Shown one piece after another: positions 1-7,536 of a stretch of DNA of 25,357 nucleotides. This DNA comes from an uncultured Clostridium sp. GTDB taxonomy: Bacteria > Bacillota > Clostridia > Lachnospirales > Lachnospiraceae. How positions within the stretch are numbered: the stretch's first letter is position 1; every line of letters starts with the position of its first letter. Under the pieces are notes generated by a model. The model saw nothing but the letters and a program-made list of their open reading frames with translations. It did not search any database and was not told where the DNA came from. The translations under genes were made by a program, and so were the position numbers. The stretch spans positions 1 to 25,357 of the forward strand of contig UQFC01000036.1 of the NCBI GenBank assembly GCA_900540335.1, written 5' to 3'.

Positions 1-14
1 GTCGCTTCTGCGAC

Positions 15-88
15 AAAATTCTCTTCCGCCGCATGGCGATCCTCGCGGAACGCTTTTATGTCATGGGACGCACTTTCCTATGACATAA
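15..88 (+). repeat. Structured intergenic repeat, copy 1
   Basis: An AT-flanked element of about 70 nt that aligns without gaps to 7786-7856 (15 mismatches in 71 positions by hand count). It contains a stem 24-29/45-50 (TTCCGC with GCGGAA) and a 12-bp stem 56-67/77-88 enclosing a nine-base loop ACGCACTTT. A competing hairpin (27-30 with 35-38) is also possible. It lies just beyond the ucpA terminator at the window edge. The functional strand is not certain; plus is given because copy 2 lies in a plus-strand leader. It could be a structured RNA or a small mobile repeat. Confidence 0.55.
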
Positions 89-140
89 AAAAACGAGACT
101 CTCCACACATGAAATTCTTTCATGCATGAAAAGTCTCGTT
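87..140 (-). terminator. Rho-independent terminator of ucpA
   Basis: Read on the minus strand, a 9-bp stem (132-140 with 92-100) contains an inner 7-bp hairpin (118-124 with 108-114) and is followed by seven T residues (87-93 as A on the plus strand). It lies 45 nt beyond the dehydrogenase stop codon. Confidence 0.85.
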
Positions 141-184
141 ACCGTTTTATGCTTCCGGTGTCCAGGACCAGGCGATGCTCCCAC

Positions 185-982
185 TCAGTTGGTTCCAATG
201 GACATGGTTTCCGGCAAAGTACTGCCTCCGTCTATCACAATCTGAGAGCCGGTCAGATAGCTGGACTCGTCGCTTCCCAGAAATGCAAACAGCTCTCCCA
301 CTTCTATGGGCTTTGCAAGGCGTCCCATGGGTACCCCTGCTGCAATATCAGCAATAGCTGCCTCCGGATTCTCCGGATTGGATTCCATAGCCATCTTTTC
401 TACCATCGGTGTCCGCGCATATCCCAGCTGAGAACAGTTTACACGGATATTCCGTCCTGCATACTCGACAGCCAGACATTTGGTCAGTCCAACCAGCGCC
501 GCCTTTGTCATGGCATAAGCGGCCTCTCCGGCATCTGCCACAATATCTCCTGTTACAGAGGATGCGATGACAATACTGCCGCCTCCCTGCTTTAACATAT
601 AGGGAATCACGGCCTTACAGGTGTTCCACACACCCTTGATATTCACATCAATATGAAAATCCCTGGTAGCGTCATCCATCTCTTCAAAGGGTGCCAGACG
701 GCATACTCCGGCATTGCAGCAGGCAATATGAATTGCCCCGAAGGCCTCAACCGCCTTTGCCGCAGCCGCATCCATCTGCGCACGATCCGCCACATTGGCA
801 ACTGCCGTAATAATCTCTGCGCCATATTCTCTGCGCAGCTTCTCAGCAGTCTCCTCAACAGCGGGCGACAGGTCAACCAGAATCATTTTTGCGCCATACT
901 TTGCATAAGCAGAAGCAATGCCTTCTCCAAGGCCTGCTGCAGCGCCGGTAATCAGTGCAACTTTTCCATCTAATTTAGCCAT
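185..982 (-). CDS. ucpA: SDR-family oxidoreductase, UcpA type
   Basis: A 265-aa classical short-chain dehydrogenase/reductase, cytosolic and NAD(P)-dependent. Visible motifs are the Rossmann TGAAAGLG (12-19), Asp37 at the end of beta-2 (suggests NAD(H) preference), NAG (90-92), and a complete catalytic tetrad Asn114, Ser142, Tyr156 and Lys160. Several stretches (GVCRL, FHIDVNIKGVW, SSVTGD, DESSYLTG, DGGSTLPE) match what I remember of E. coli UcpA, and the length is nearly the same, so the subfamily call is firmer than usual for an SDR. The substrate is unknown. Start: ATG with AAAGGAG upstream. It lies 52 nt downstream of trpS on the same strand without a visible terminator between, so it is probably cotranscribed, and it ends at a strong terminator. 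One oddity: the usual PG after the catalytic region reads LG (LGYARTP). Confidence 0.88.
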   Translation of the reverse strand: MAKLDGKVALITGAAAGLGEGIASAYAKYGAKMILVDLSPAVEETAEKLRREYGAEIITAVANVADRAQMDAAAAKAVEAFGAIHIACCNAGVCRLAPFEEMDDATRDFHIDVNIKGVWNTCKAVIPYMLKQGGGSIVIASSVTGDIVADAGEAAYAMTKAALVGLTKCLAVEYAGRNIRVNCSQLGYARTPMVEKMAMESNPENPEAAIADIAAGVPMGRLAKPIEVGELFAFLGSDESSYLTGSQIVIDGGSTLPETMSIGTN

Positions 983-1034
983 CGTATCTGCTCCTTTTCT
1001 GATATATTCTGACGGAAGCTTCTTTGTATCTGTC

Positions 1035-2039
1035 TTAGCGAATCCGCTCCGGGAAGCCTACCTTTTTCTGAACCTTGCGCAGAGTCTTGTTGGAGAAGTA
1101 CTGCGCCTTCTCTGCGTTATTCTTAATCACACTGTCCAGATAATCTTTATTTTTTGAAAGGTCGGCAAACCGATCCTGCAGCGGCTTCAGCACATCCACA
1201 ACAGACTCGCCTACTGCCATCTTAAAATCGCCGTAGCCCTTTCCGTCAAACTCCTTCTCCACATCTGCCGGAGTCTTTCCGGTACATGCACAGTAAATAT
1301 CAATCAGGTTCCGAATTCCCGGCTGCTCGTCGCAGTAGCGCACACAGGCCTCGGAATCTGTCACTGCCCGTTTGAATTTGCGGATAATCGTATCCGGGTC
1401 ATCCATCAGATAAATGCTTCCGTTGGGGTTTTCATCGGACTTGGACATCTTCTTTGCAGGATCCTGCAGGCTCATAATCTTCGCTCCGACCTTGCTGATA
1501 TATGCCTCCGGAACAGTAAACACATCGCCGTAAATTCCGTTAAATCTCTGCGCAATATCACGGGTCAGCTCCAGATGCTGCATCTGATCGATTCCTACCG
1601 GAACCACATCCGCCTGGTACAGCAGAATGTCTGCAGCCATCAGAACCGGATAGGTAAACAGACCGGCATTAATATTGTCTGCGTGCTTGGCTGCCTTGTC
1701 CTTAAACTGGGTCATACGATTTAATTCGCCCATATAGGTAAAGCAGTTCAGAATCCAGGCCAGCTCTGCATGACCGGATACATGAGACTGATAATAAATG
1801 CAGTTTTTCTCCGGATCCAGACCTGCCGCAATATACAGGGTCAGCAGGTTTCTTGCGCGTCTGCGCAGCTCCGCCGGATCCTGGCGCACCGTAATGGAAT
1901 GCATATCTACAACACTGTAAAAGGTCTCATATTCATCTGCAATGGTAACCCAGTTTTTCAGGGCTCCCAGATAATTTCCAAGAGTCAGGTTTCCGGTAGC
2001 CTGCATACCACTGAATAATACTTTCTTTCCATTTAACAT
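1035..2039 (-). CDS. trpS: Tryptophanyl-tRNA synthetase
   Basis: A 334-aa class I aminoacyl-tRNA synthetase that charges tRNA-Trp with tryptophan using ATP, in the cytoplasm. The HIGH-equivalent is TGNLTLGN (15-22), with Thr in place of the first His as is common in bacterial TrpRS. The KMSKS loop is intact at 197-201. Length agrees with the roughly 330-aa bacterial enzyme. An ATG 30 nt upstream is in frame, but AGGAG lies 8 nt before the ATG at 2039, so that start is chosen. The gene has its own promoter overlapping the 3' end of the upstream gene. The leader is too short for a T-box, so tRNA-sensing attenuation is not evident here. ucpA follows on the same strand. Confidence 0.96.
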   Translation of the reverse strand: MLNGKKVLFSGMQATGNLTLGNYLGALKNWVTIADEYETFYSVVDMHSITVRQDPAELRRRARNLLTLYIAAGLDPEKNCIYYQSHVSGHAELAWILNCFTYMGELNRMTQFKDKAAKHADNINAGLFTYPVLMAADILLYQADVVPVGIDQMQHLELTRDIAQRFNGIYGDVFTVPEAYISKVGAKIMSLQDPAKKMSKSDENPNGSIYLMDDPDTIIRKFKRAVTDSEACVRYCDEQPGIRNLIDIYCACTGKTPADVEKEFDGKGYGDFKMAVGESVVDVLKPLQDRFADLSKNKDYLDSVIKNNAEKAQYFSNKTLRKVQKKVGFPERIR

Positions 2040-2075
2040 AACATTCTTCTCCTGTCGCTTCGTAATCATGAAATC

Positions 2076-2104
2076 AGTGTAGCACCACGGCTTTCAAATG
2101 TCAA
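2076..2104 (-). promoter_or_regulatory. Housekeeping promoter of trpS
   Basis: On the minus strand, a perfect -35 TTGACA (2099-2104) is separated by exactly 17 nt from -10 TACACT (2076-2081). It lies about 37 nt upstream of the trpS start. The -35 overlaps the stop codon of the ArsC-like gene. Confidence 0.7.
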
Positions 2105-2457
2105 TTTTTCAGCAGGGTCTCTTCCCACTCTTTCTCTTTAAAGCCCACCAGAATCCTCTCCTCTGTCACCACCAGAGGACGCTTTACCAGCATCCCGTCC
2201 TGAGCCAAAAGCGCAATCTTTTCCTCGTCACTCATATCTGCCAGCCGATCCTTCAGCCCCAGCTCCCGATACTTCATTCCGCTGGTATTAAAAAATTTCC
2301 GGATTTCCAGACCGGAACGGCCAATCCACTCCCTAAGCTCCTCTGCTGTCGGATTCTCTTCTGCAATATGACGGTCTGTAAACGTAATTTCATGCGCATT
2401 CAGCCATTTTTTTGCTTTCTGGCAGGTACTGCATGACGGATATTCGATGAATAACAT
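2101..2457 (-). CDS. ArsC/Spx-family thioredoxin-fold protein
   Basis: A 118-aa protein of the arsenate reductase (ArsC)/Spx/YffB family, a small thioredoxin-like fold. It carries the N-terminal redox CxxC (Cys9, Cys12 in PSCSTC) and the RP dipeptide near residue 93 typical of the family. Length fits both ArsC-like reductases and Spx/MgsR regulators. Spx would bind the RNA polymerase alpha C-terminal domain, whereas ArsC-type enzymes use glutathione or thioredoxin. Sequence alone does not separate these, and no ars genes are nearby. Start: ATG with AAAGGAG 7 nt upstream. It follows the cupin gene by 31 nt on the same strand, so the two probably form an operon. Confidence 0.8.
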   Translation of the reverse strand: MLFIEYPSCSTCQKAKKWLNAHEITFTDRHIAEENPTAEELREWIGRSGLEIRKFFNTSGMKYRELGLKDRLADMSDEEKIALLAQDGMLVKRPLVVTEERILVGFKEKEWEETLLKN

Positions 2458-2488
2458 ATTCTTCTCCTTTATCTTTCCGTTTTGTCTT

Positions 2489-2815
2489 TTATTTTACAAA
2501 ATCTTCCCGCATAGGAGTGAAAATATCCAGAAGAACCGTATCCTCCAGAACCAGAATTCCATGAACTGCATCTGGTTTTACATAATAAGTATCGCCTGTC
2601 TGCAGTTCTTTATCCTCACATCCCTCCTCCTGATAAATCAGACGTCCGGATACGATATAACCAATCTGCTCGTGCGGATGGGAATGCTTTGCGCCGACAG
2701 CTCCCTTCTCAAAATGAAGCTCCACTGTCATAAGATTCTTGCTGTAAGATAAAATCTTTCTGGTCACGCCTCCGCCCAGATCGGTTGTTTCTACATTTTC
2801 ATTTTCTGTAAACAT
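2489..2815 (-). CDS. Single-domain cupin protein, KdgF-like
   Basis: A 108-aa one-domain beta-barrel cupin. Cupin motif 1 reads HSHPHEQIGYIVSG, and motif 2 supplies a further His. The likely metal ligands are His44, His46, Gln50 and His85, the same His/His/Gln/His pattern as KdgF, which linearises unsaturated uronates in pectin and alginate breakdown. The C-terminal MREDF also resembles KdgF. No uronate catabolic genes are in the window, so the substrate is inferred only from family resemblance. Start: ATG with AGGAG upstream. A promoter candidate lies at 2881-2909, and the ArsC-like gene follows closely. Confidence 0.75.
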   Translation of the reverse strand: MFTENENVETTDLGGGVTRKILSYSKNLMTVELHFEKGAVGAKHSHPHEQIGYIVSGRLIYQEEGCEDKELQTGDTYYVKPDAVHGILVLEDTVLLDIFTPMREDFVK

Positions 2816-2868
2816 GTTTCATTTCCTCCTTAATCTTATCCAATCAATTTCATTCTGCATAACAGATT

Positions 2869-3702
2869 TTAATTTCTGCTATTATACCATTTTCGCAGAT
2901 ATTTTTCCACCCATAACAGCCCCAGAAGCAAAAGTCCGCCCAGAAAGAAAATACTTCCGATTCCTATTGCAATCAGGAAAAAACGTGCTGCCTTTTTCCA
3001 GAAAGAGAGGAATTTCCCCGGTGTGTCCTCCCGGCTCTCCCCTAAATCCTCTCCCTGACTTCCCGAACCGGAATCCGGCTTCTTTTCTGTTATTTCCTGC
3101 AGCGGCTCTGCATCTTCTGTTTTCTCACAGGTTCCCCTGTATGTAACCAGATAATCCCGTACCAGACGCCGCCCTGTTCCAATTCCATCACGGCAGATCG
3201 TGCCGTCCTTCCCCAGATAGGTTCCGCCCTGCCATTGAAAATCCAGAATCTCATAGGCATCCGGAGAAAGTCCCAGCTGCCGAAGCAGCTCAGACTCACA
3301 CCCCTCCAGCTTTGGCTTCTCTTCCTGAAAAGGTACCAGAAGCTCTCCCAGCCGGTAATAATCGGAATGATAGCGGTGAAAAGTAACAGGAAAGGAAAAA
3401 TCCTCCAGCCAGTACTCCCCTGTTACCTTCTGTTCTTCTGCATGACACAGAACACCCTTTGTCCCCTGCCCTGTCTTTACCTGTACTTCTATCTCCTGCG
3501 GAAAGCTTTCTCCATTCTCAAGATTCCTGTATTCCAGCTTTTTTTCAATCATTTCCATGTTCTCTTCCTGAAGCTCTGCCCGGACAGTCAGACAGCCTAC
3601 AATCATCATCTGAATCAGAACAAGCCCCACCCGGATCATTGTCTGAATACAGTTTGTCCGCACTTTTTCATCGCATTTCTTTTCTTTCAAAAAACCCTTC
3701 AT
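2869..3702 (-). CDS. Unknown protein with N- and C-terminal membrane segments
   Basis: A 277-aa protein I do not recognise. The N-terminus is basic and is followed by a hydrophobic stretch (about 21-42), either an uncleaved anchor or a signal peptide ending near VRA. A predicted extracytoplasmic region of roughly 200 residues follows, including a Gly/Ser/Glu/Lys-rich linker at about 205-235. A strong second hydrophobic helix (about 241-265) and a short basic tail end the protein. The topology suggests a surface-exposed loop or domain held by two helices, or a type I membrane protein. The upstream gene is 225 nt away and the downstream cupin has its own candidate promoter, so this gene may be transcribed alone. 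No catalytic motif is visible. Confidence 0.7.
   Translation of the reverse strand: MKGFLKEKKCDEKVRTNCIQTMIRVGLVLIQMMIVGCLTVRAELQEENMEMIEKKLEYRNLENGESFPQEIEVQVKTGQGTKGVLCHAEEQKVTGEYWLEDFSFPVTFHRYHSDYYRLGELLVPFQEEKPKLEGCESELLRQLGLSPDAYEILDFQWQGGTYLGKDGTICRDGIGTGRRLVRDYLVTYRGTCEKTEDAEPLQEITEKKPDSGSGSQGEDLGESREDTPGKFLSFWKKAARFFLIAIGIGSIFFLGGLLLLGLLWVEKYLRKWYNSRN
2881..2909 (-). promoter_or_regulatory. Candidate promoter for the cupin/ArsC-like pair
   Basis: On the minus strand TGGAAA (2904-2909), 17 nt, then TATAAT (2881-2886). The -10 is perfect and the -35 matches four of six. It sits in the last codons of the two-TM gene, about 65 nt upstream of the cupin start. Confidence 0.45.
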
Positions 3703-3868
3703 CCATTCTCCTTTTATGAAATTATTTCCTGATGTATCCGTCCAAAACGGGATTTCATTCAGATCTGCTGTTTTTTATGGGATTTTCCGGATCAAGAACT
3801 GATCCGTAATTTAGAATTCTGCCGGAAACGGACAGAAAATTTTGATAGATTATTTTCATATATTTTTC

Positions 3869-3914
3869 GTGCTGAGGCAAAAGAATATGCAAGCGCCTGT
3901 TCTCACCTCAGCAC
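3869..3914. repeat. Inverted repeat downstream of the HD-hydrolase gene
   Basis: A perfect 9-bp inverted repeat (GTGCTGAGG at 3869-3877, CCTCAGCAC at 3906-3914) with a 28-nt loop, 14 nt beyond the stop codon of the HD gene. On the minus strand the stem is followed by an A-rich rather than T-rich stretch, so it is not a classical terminator for that gene, although its position suggests 3'-end formation. Confidence 0.4.
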
Positions 3915-3927
3915 AGGCCATCCTTTT

Positions 3928-4461
3928 TTATGACTCATAAACAAGCCGGAAGAGCTGGAGGAATTCCTGATAAGCAGTTGTATCCTCCAGTTCCTTCAAG
4001 CCTTCTAACATTCCGGCCATATACCACTGATGACACTCCCGGCGTTTTTCATTAAAACGCTGCCATACCTGCTCTCCCTCTGTCAGATAATCCCGGGCAG
4101 TGCTTCGCATATTGCTCAGCTTGTCCCCCAGAACAAGAATCTTCTCTTCTCTGGAGGCTGTTTTTAAATGTTCAATTGCCGCCTGCTTGCGCTCTTTCCA
4201 GGAAAGAGACTTATCCTCCGTCTCAGCAGAAACCAGCGCCAGAATCCGGCTTCCAAATTCTTTCTCCAGCTGCTCTGCCGTCACCGCGGTGTCCTCCAGC
4301 ACATCATGAAGATATGCCGCCGCAATCACTTCCTCGTCCTCTGTCATCCGGGCCACAATCACAGCTACTTCCATAGGATGATAAATATAAGGGATCCTGC
4401 TTCCCTTTCGGACTGCTCCTTCATGTGCCTTTGCCGCAAATTCTGCTGCCTTCCGTATCAT
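3928..4461 (-). CDS. Stand-alone HD-domain (p)ppGpp hydrolase-like protein
   Basis: A 177-aa HD-superfamily phosphohydrolase resembling the hydrolase half of RelA/SpoT and the animal enzyme MESH1. Visible residues are His28 (in PYIYHP), the His52-Asp53 pair, Glu56-Asp57 (LHDVLEDT) and Asp113 (DKLSNMR), which match the metal- and water-binding set of those enzymes. No synthetase, TGS or ACT domain follows, so this is a small alarmone hydrolase or a related nucleotide pyrophosphohydrolase. The in-frame GTG five codons upstream is rejected because its first codons contain the Shine-Dalgarno GAAAGGA of the ATG at 4461. It is transcribed away from the membrane-protein gene at 4678, with a 216-nt divergent region between. 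Confidence 0.8.
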   Translation of the reverse strand: MIRKAAEFAAKAHEGAVRKGSRIPYIYHPMEVAVIVARMTEDEEVIAAAYLHDVLEDTAVTAEQLEKEFGSRILALVSAETEDKSLSWKERKQAAIEHLKTASREEKILVLGDKLSNMRSTARDYLTEGEQVWQRFNEKRRECHQWYMAGMLEGLKELEDTTAYQEFLQLFRLVYES

Positions 4462-4613
4462 ATCCGTTCCTTTCACAAAGTCCGCAGCCAGCTGCAGACC
4501 GCCGCTCTTTTCCTGATTTCATCATACCATAACCATCTCTTTCTGAAAAGGTCTCTTCACTAAAACTGCCGGGAAAACAAAAGGCAGATACAGAAAAGTA
4601 AGAAAATGTTCAC

Positions 4614-4642
4614 TTGTAAATCCACGGCTTTTCTGCTATGCT
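4614..4642 (+). promoter_or_regulatory. Candidate promoter of the acidic-tail membrane protein
   Basis: TTGTAA (4614-4619), 17 nt, TATGCT (4637-4642), each matching consensus at four of six positions, 35 nt upstream of the start codon. This is an ordinary sigma-A-type candidate, unlike the C-rich promoters of sigI and the secreted-protein gene. Confidence 0.4.
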
Positions 4643-4677
4643 TATGGTCAGAAAATATTGTATGCAAAGGAGCTGTC

Positions 4678-5487
4678 ATGGAACATTATCATCAGTCATC
4701 TTACCGGCGATCCGGCAGACACAGGCAGAAGCCTGCCAGCGAGTGGCCGCATATTCTGCTGTTTTACATATTGCCATTTATTGTATTTAACGCTATTGTT
4801 TTTCACCTTGTGACAGCCAAGCCAAGATTCGAGCTGACTGTGGCAGATACCAGTGATTATCAGACAACCACTGCCACCCTTACCATGAAGTCCTGGCTTC
4901 CCGCCAAGTCCATTGTCATGGAGTTAGACGGTGAAAATCTGGAACTGACAAAAGACAAAAAGCGGACCTATACCACCACGCTTCACAGAAATGGTTCTCT
5001 CCAGGCTATCGTTACCAATTTTAACGGAATGCCGGCGGACAGCATCAAGTATGTGAATATCCTGGATGATACCCCGCCCACCTTTTCTGCCTCTCATATA
5101 GAAGAAGGCGTACTGACCGTAACCCTGACTGACAGCCAGGCCGGTATTAATTACGATTCTGTTTATGCGCTGAATTCCACAGGTGAACGCGTTCTTCCCC
5201 TGGTTGCAAACCGGGATTTGAATACCTTTTCTTTTACCATGGATTCCGCCGGACTTCGCATTTTCGTACAGGACATGGCAGGCAATGAGTCTCAGGGTTC
5301 CTTTACCTCACACAAAGAAAACGGCAGCGACGTTCTCGACAGCGCACCGGAGCCGGAGGAAGAAGAAGGCAGTGAGGAAGCTCATTCTGCTGCTGCAGAA
5401 AGCACCCAGGCCGCTTCTGAAAGCAGTCAGGCGGAAAGCACATCTGCTGAAGAATCTGCCGCAAAAGCAAAAATTACCATTCAATAA
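4678..5487 (+). CDS. Membrane-anchored extracytoplasmic protein with acidic tail
   Basis: A 269-aa protein not recognised as a named family. The short basic cytoplasmic N-terminus (1-24) leads into one transmembrane helix (25-47). An extracytoplasmic beta-rich region (about 48-215) follows, with a DDTPPTFSAS junction and a DMAGNES motif typical of Ig-like or cadherin-like repeats. It ends in a low-complexity Glu/Ser/Ala tail (217-269). ATG 4678 is chosen because AAAGGAG lies 5 nt upstream; a longer reading frame has no ribosome binding site. It ends at a terminator at 5517 and is followed 189 nt later by sigI. Its acidic exported tail resembles those of RsgI and the secreted protein downstream, which suggests, without proving, a shared role at the cell surface. 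Confidence 0.7.
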   Translation: MEHYHQSSYRRSGRHRQKPASEWPHILLFYILPFIVFNAIVFHLVTAKPRFELTVADTSDYQTTTATLTMKSWLPAKSIVMELDGENLELTKDKKRTYTTTLHRNGSLQAIVTNFNGMPADSIKYVNILDDTPPTFSASHIEEGVLTVTLTDSQAGINYDSVYALNSTGERVLPLVANRDLNTFSFTMDSAGLRIFVQDMAGNESQGSFTSHKENGSDVLDSAPEPEEEEGSEEAHSAAAESTQAASESSQAESTSAEESAAKAKITIQ

Positions 5488-5516
5488 CTCCTGCATTTAC
5501 GCAGGCCTTACATTCC

Positions 5517-5553
5517 GGTGCAGAGCTGTTTCTGACAGCTTCTGCACCTTTTT
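5517..5553 (+). terminator. Terminator between membrane-protein gene and sigI
   Basis: A GC-rich hairpin starting GGTGCAG at 5517 and closing with CTGCACC at 5542-5548, with an inner GCTG/CAGC pairing, followed by five T residues. It separates the upstream gene from the sigI transcription unit. Confidence 0.8.
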
Positions 5554-5619
5554 CTGTCTTAAAGAACTTTTTTCTGACCGGAAAACAGAATTCTCCAAAA
5601 ATATAAGACTGCCGGGACC

Positions 5620-5654
5620 GACCCCGCTTTTTTAATCATTGATTCGTATTCTAT
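5620..5654 (+). promoter_or_regulatory. Putative SigI-type promoter of sigI-rsgI
   Basis: GACCCCG (5620-5626), an 18-nt spacer, then CGTATTCTAT (5645-5654). The same two boxes with the same spacing occur at 7729-7763. A C-rich -35 and a CG-containing -10 are the known character of SigI promoters in Bacillus and Clostridium, so this is read as an autoregulatory promoter. The ribosome binding site follows almost at once, so the 5' leader would be very short. Confidence 0.65.
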
Positions 5655-5676
5655 AGGAAAGGGGAGATGATTGCCT

Positions 5677-6402
5677 ATGAATCAAGAACATCAGATCGTG
5701 CGTCAGGTTCAGAAGGCCCAGGGTGACAGCCGCGCTGCAGACCAGCTGATTCGCCAGTACCTTCCATTTATCAAATCAGAGACTGCCCGTTTTCTGAAAC
5801 GCCCTCCGGATGAAAGCCAGGATGAACTGAATATTGCCATGTTTGCCTTCTATGAATCCATTCTCTCCTATCGGACAGAAAAGGGCTCCTTTCTGATGCT
5901 GGCTTCCACTGCCATTCGAAACCGGCTGATTGATTATGCCAGAAAAGAGCAGCGCCACAAATCTCTGATTTCTCTGGAACTGCCTTCCTCTCAGGATGAC
6001 AGCCGTTCTCTTGGAGAACAGCTTTCTGACCGCTCTGACAAAATGAACGAGGTTCTTCAGATAACGGCAGCCCGCACAGAAATTGAAGAATTTTCCCATC
6101 AGCTGGAATCCTTTGGTCTTACACTGTCTGACATTGCCGATAACTGTCCCAGACAGGAACGAACCATGGAAGCCTGCATGAAGGTTCTGGATTATGCGAA
6201 ATCCCATCCTCAGGTTCTGGTTCAGATGATTCACAGCAAAAAACTCCCTCTGGCCCAGCTGGCCGCCGGTTCCGGCACAGAACGCAAAACCCTGGAACGG
6301 CACCGGAAATATCTTGTTGCCATTCTGCTGGCCTATACCAATGGTTTTGAAATCATCCGGGGCCATCTGCAGTTTATGAAACGAAAGGAGAAACCCTTAT
6401 GA
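5677..6402 (+). CDS. sigI: RNA polymerase sigma factor SigI
   Basis: A 241-aa sigma-70 family protein of the SigI class, which directs RNA polymerase to a small set of envelope or extracellular-function promoters. The N-terminal half carries the sigma-2 signature (DELNIAMFAFYESILSY, then ASTAIRNRLIDYARKEQRH at about 73-91). The C-terminal half carries the SigI-specific DNA-binding region with a helix-turn-helix near LAAGSGTERKTLERHRKYL. Length is close to the ~250 aa of B. subtilis SigI. ATG 5677 is preferred; a TTG two codons upstream is also possible because the GGGGAG site lies between the usual distances for the two. The stop overlaps the rsgI start (ATGA), implying translational coupling, and the promoter upstream looks self-recognised. 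Confidence 0.93.
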   Translation: MNQEHQIVRQVQKAQGDSRAADQLIRQYLPFIKSETARFLKRPPDESQDELNIAMFAFYESILSYRTEKGSFLMLASTAIRNRLIDYARKEQRHKSLISLELPSSQDDSRSLGEQLSDRSDKMNEVLQITAARTEIEEFSHQLESFGLTLSDIADNCPRQERTMEACMKVLDYAKSHPQVLVQMIHSKKLPLAQLAAGSGTERKTLERHRKYLVAILLAYTNGFEIIRGHLQFMKRKEKPL

Positions 6403-7490
6403 CTTATCTTGTAATGGAATGCCATCCGGGATACGCTGTAGTTCTGGATCAGACAGGACGATTTCTAAAGGTTGCCAATCTGAATTATCAGGTTGGAGAA
6501 ACGGTATCCTTCGTCATAGAATGTACTGCAGAGGAAGAGCCTTCCACAATACACTCCCTGCGCAGACGCCGGATACTTCTATCCGCAGCTTCTCTGGCAG
6601 CGTCCTTCTTTCTGGCTGTGCTGGGAACCTGGCACATCTGCCTGACCCCATACGGAGCTGTCCGGATTCAAATCAATCCGGATTTGAAGCTGACCGTCAA
6701 CCGGCTGGACTATGTTATTTCTGCAGATGGCCTCAATGACGACGGTCTGCGACTTCTTGACGGCTACCGGTTTCGAGGACAAAAGCTGGAACAGGCTTCT
6801 GACGATCTGGCAGACAGAGCCATGGAAATGGGATATCTGAAAGAAGGCGGACAGATTCTCCTGACTCTGGAATCCTCTCATGAAAACTGGATCGCCAAAA
6901 CAGAGGATCGCCTTCTTACCGAACTGGAAAACCATCTGAACGATACGGTATCTGTCACTGCCTCTGCTGCCCCGGAAATACCTGCATCCGCAGATACTCC
7001 CCTTCCAGAAACAGCACCCGCAGATACTCTTTCTGATGTTCCTGTAAATGCCGGTTCCGATGCTCCTGCCGGTTCTGACGCTGATGCTTCTGCCCCTGCA
7101 CCATCTTCCGGAATTTCCCGGTTTCAGAATACAGATGAGGAGGAAGACGACGATTCTGAGGACGATGAGGACGAAGAGCACACCGGGAAAGACAGAGAAG
7201 ACTTCCCCGAGGAAGACGACGATGAGGAGGACGAAGACTGCGGCGGAGACGACAGCGGGGACTCCCCTGAGGAAGACGACGGCAACGAGAATGCTGAAAA
7301 CGATGACGGAGTGGAAGACCACGAGGAACCTGAAAACCACGACGATGACGACAACGAAGAGGAGCCTGAAAACCACGACGAAAATGACAGCAACGAGGAG
7401 CCTGAAGACCATGACGAAAATGACAGCAACGAGGAGCCTGAAGGCCACGACGAAAATGACAGCGAAGAAGAGCCTGAAGATGAGGACTGA
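6399..7490 (+). CDS. rsgI: Membrane anti-sigma factor RsgI with acidic repeat tail
   Basis: A 363-aa single-pass anti-sigma factor that should hold SigI inactive at the membrane. Order: cytoplasmic RsgI N-terminal domain (about 1-55), transmembrane helix (59-78), and the extracytoplasmic RsgI domain (about 86-185) containing INPD, where Asn93-Pro94 corresponds to the position of the reported autoproteolysis site. A Pro/Ala/Ser/Thr linker (about 188-240) and a strongly acidic tail (about 245-363) follow. The tail ends in three 12-residue repeats of the form EEPExHDENDSx plus a partial fourth. Many clostridial RsgI proteins instead end in carbohydrate-binding or enzymatic modules, so the ligand here is probably different (cation, cationic peptide or cell-wall polymer are possibilities). 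It is coupled to sigI by a 4-nt overlap and followed by a terminator. Confidence 0.92.
   Translation: MTYLVMECHPGYAVVLDQTGRFLKVANLNYQVGETVSFVIECTAEEEPSTIHSLRRRRILLSAASLAASFFLAVLGTWHICLTPYGAVRIQINPDLKLTVNRLDYVISADGLNDDGLRLLDGYRFRGQKLEQASDDLADRAMEMGYLKEGGQILLTLESSHENWIAKTEDRLLTELENHLNDTVSVTASAAPEIPASADTPLPETAPADTLSDVPVNAGSDAPAGSDADASAPAPSSGISRFQNTDEEEDDDSEDDEDEEHTGKDREDFPEEDDDEEDEDCGGDDSGDSPEEDDGNENAENDDGVEDHEEPENHDDDDNEEEPENHDENDSNEEPEDHDENDSNEEPEGHDENDSEEEPEDED
7359..7487 (+). repeat. 36-bp tandem repeat in rsgI tail
   Basis: Three 36-bp in-frame units (7359-7394, 7395-7430, 7431-7466) and a partial fourth unit encode EEPE-x-HDENDS-x. Copies differ by a few substitutions, so repeat number may vary between strains by slippage or unequal crossing over. 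It is coding sequence without spacers. Confidence 0.85.
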
Positions 7491-7499
7491 ACAAATTTC

Positions 7500-7536
7500 C
7501 CCCTGCCGGAATAATTTCGGCAGGGTTTTCTGTTTT
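7500..7536 (+). terminator. Terminator of sigI-rsgI
   Basis: An 8-bp stem CCCTGCCG/CGGCAGGG (7501-7508/7518-7525) with a 9-nt loop and a T-rich tail, 10 nt after the rsgI stop. Confidence 0.9.

Noticed and set aside
3869..3914. Rho-independent terminator for the HD-hydrolase gene
   Set aside because: The stem is good, but the minus-strand tail is A-rich, so it is listed only as an inverted repeat.
6579..7448. 289-codon open frame on the minus strand opposite rsgI
   Set aside because: It mirrors the GAN-rich repeats of rsgI, giving Val/Phe/Ile-rich low complexity. It has no ribosome binding site, and the plus strand has clear RsgI domains.
7359..7487. 36-bp periodicity resembling a CRISPR array
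   Set aside because: The units are contiguous without spacers and are in-frame codons of the rsgI tail.
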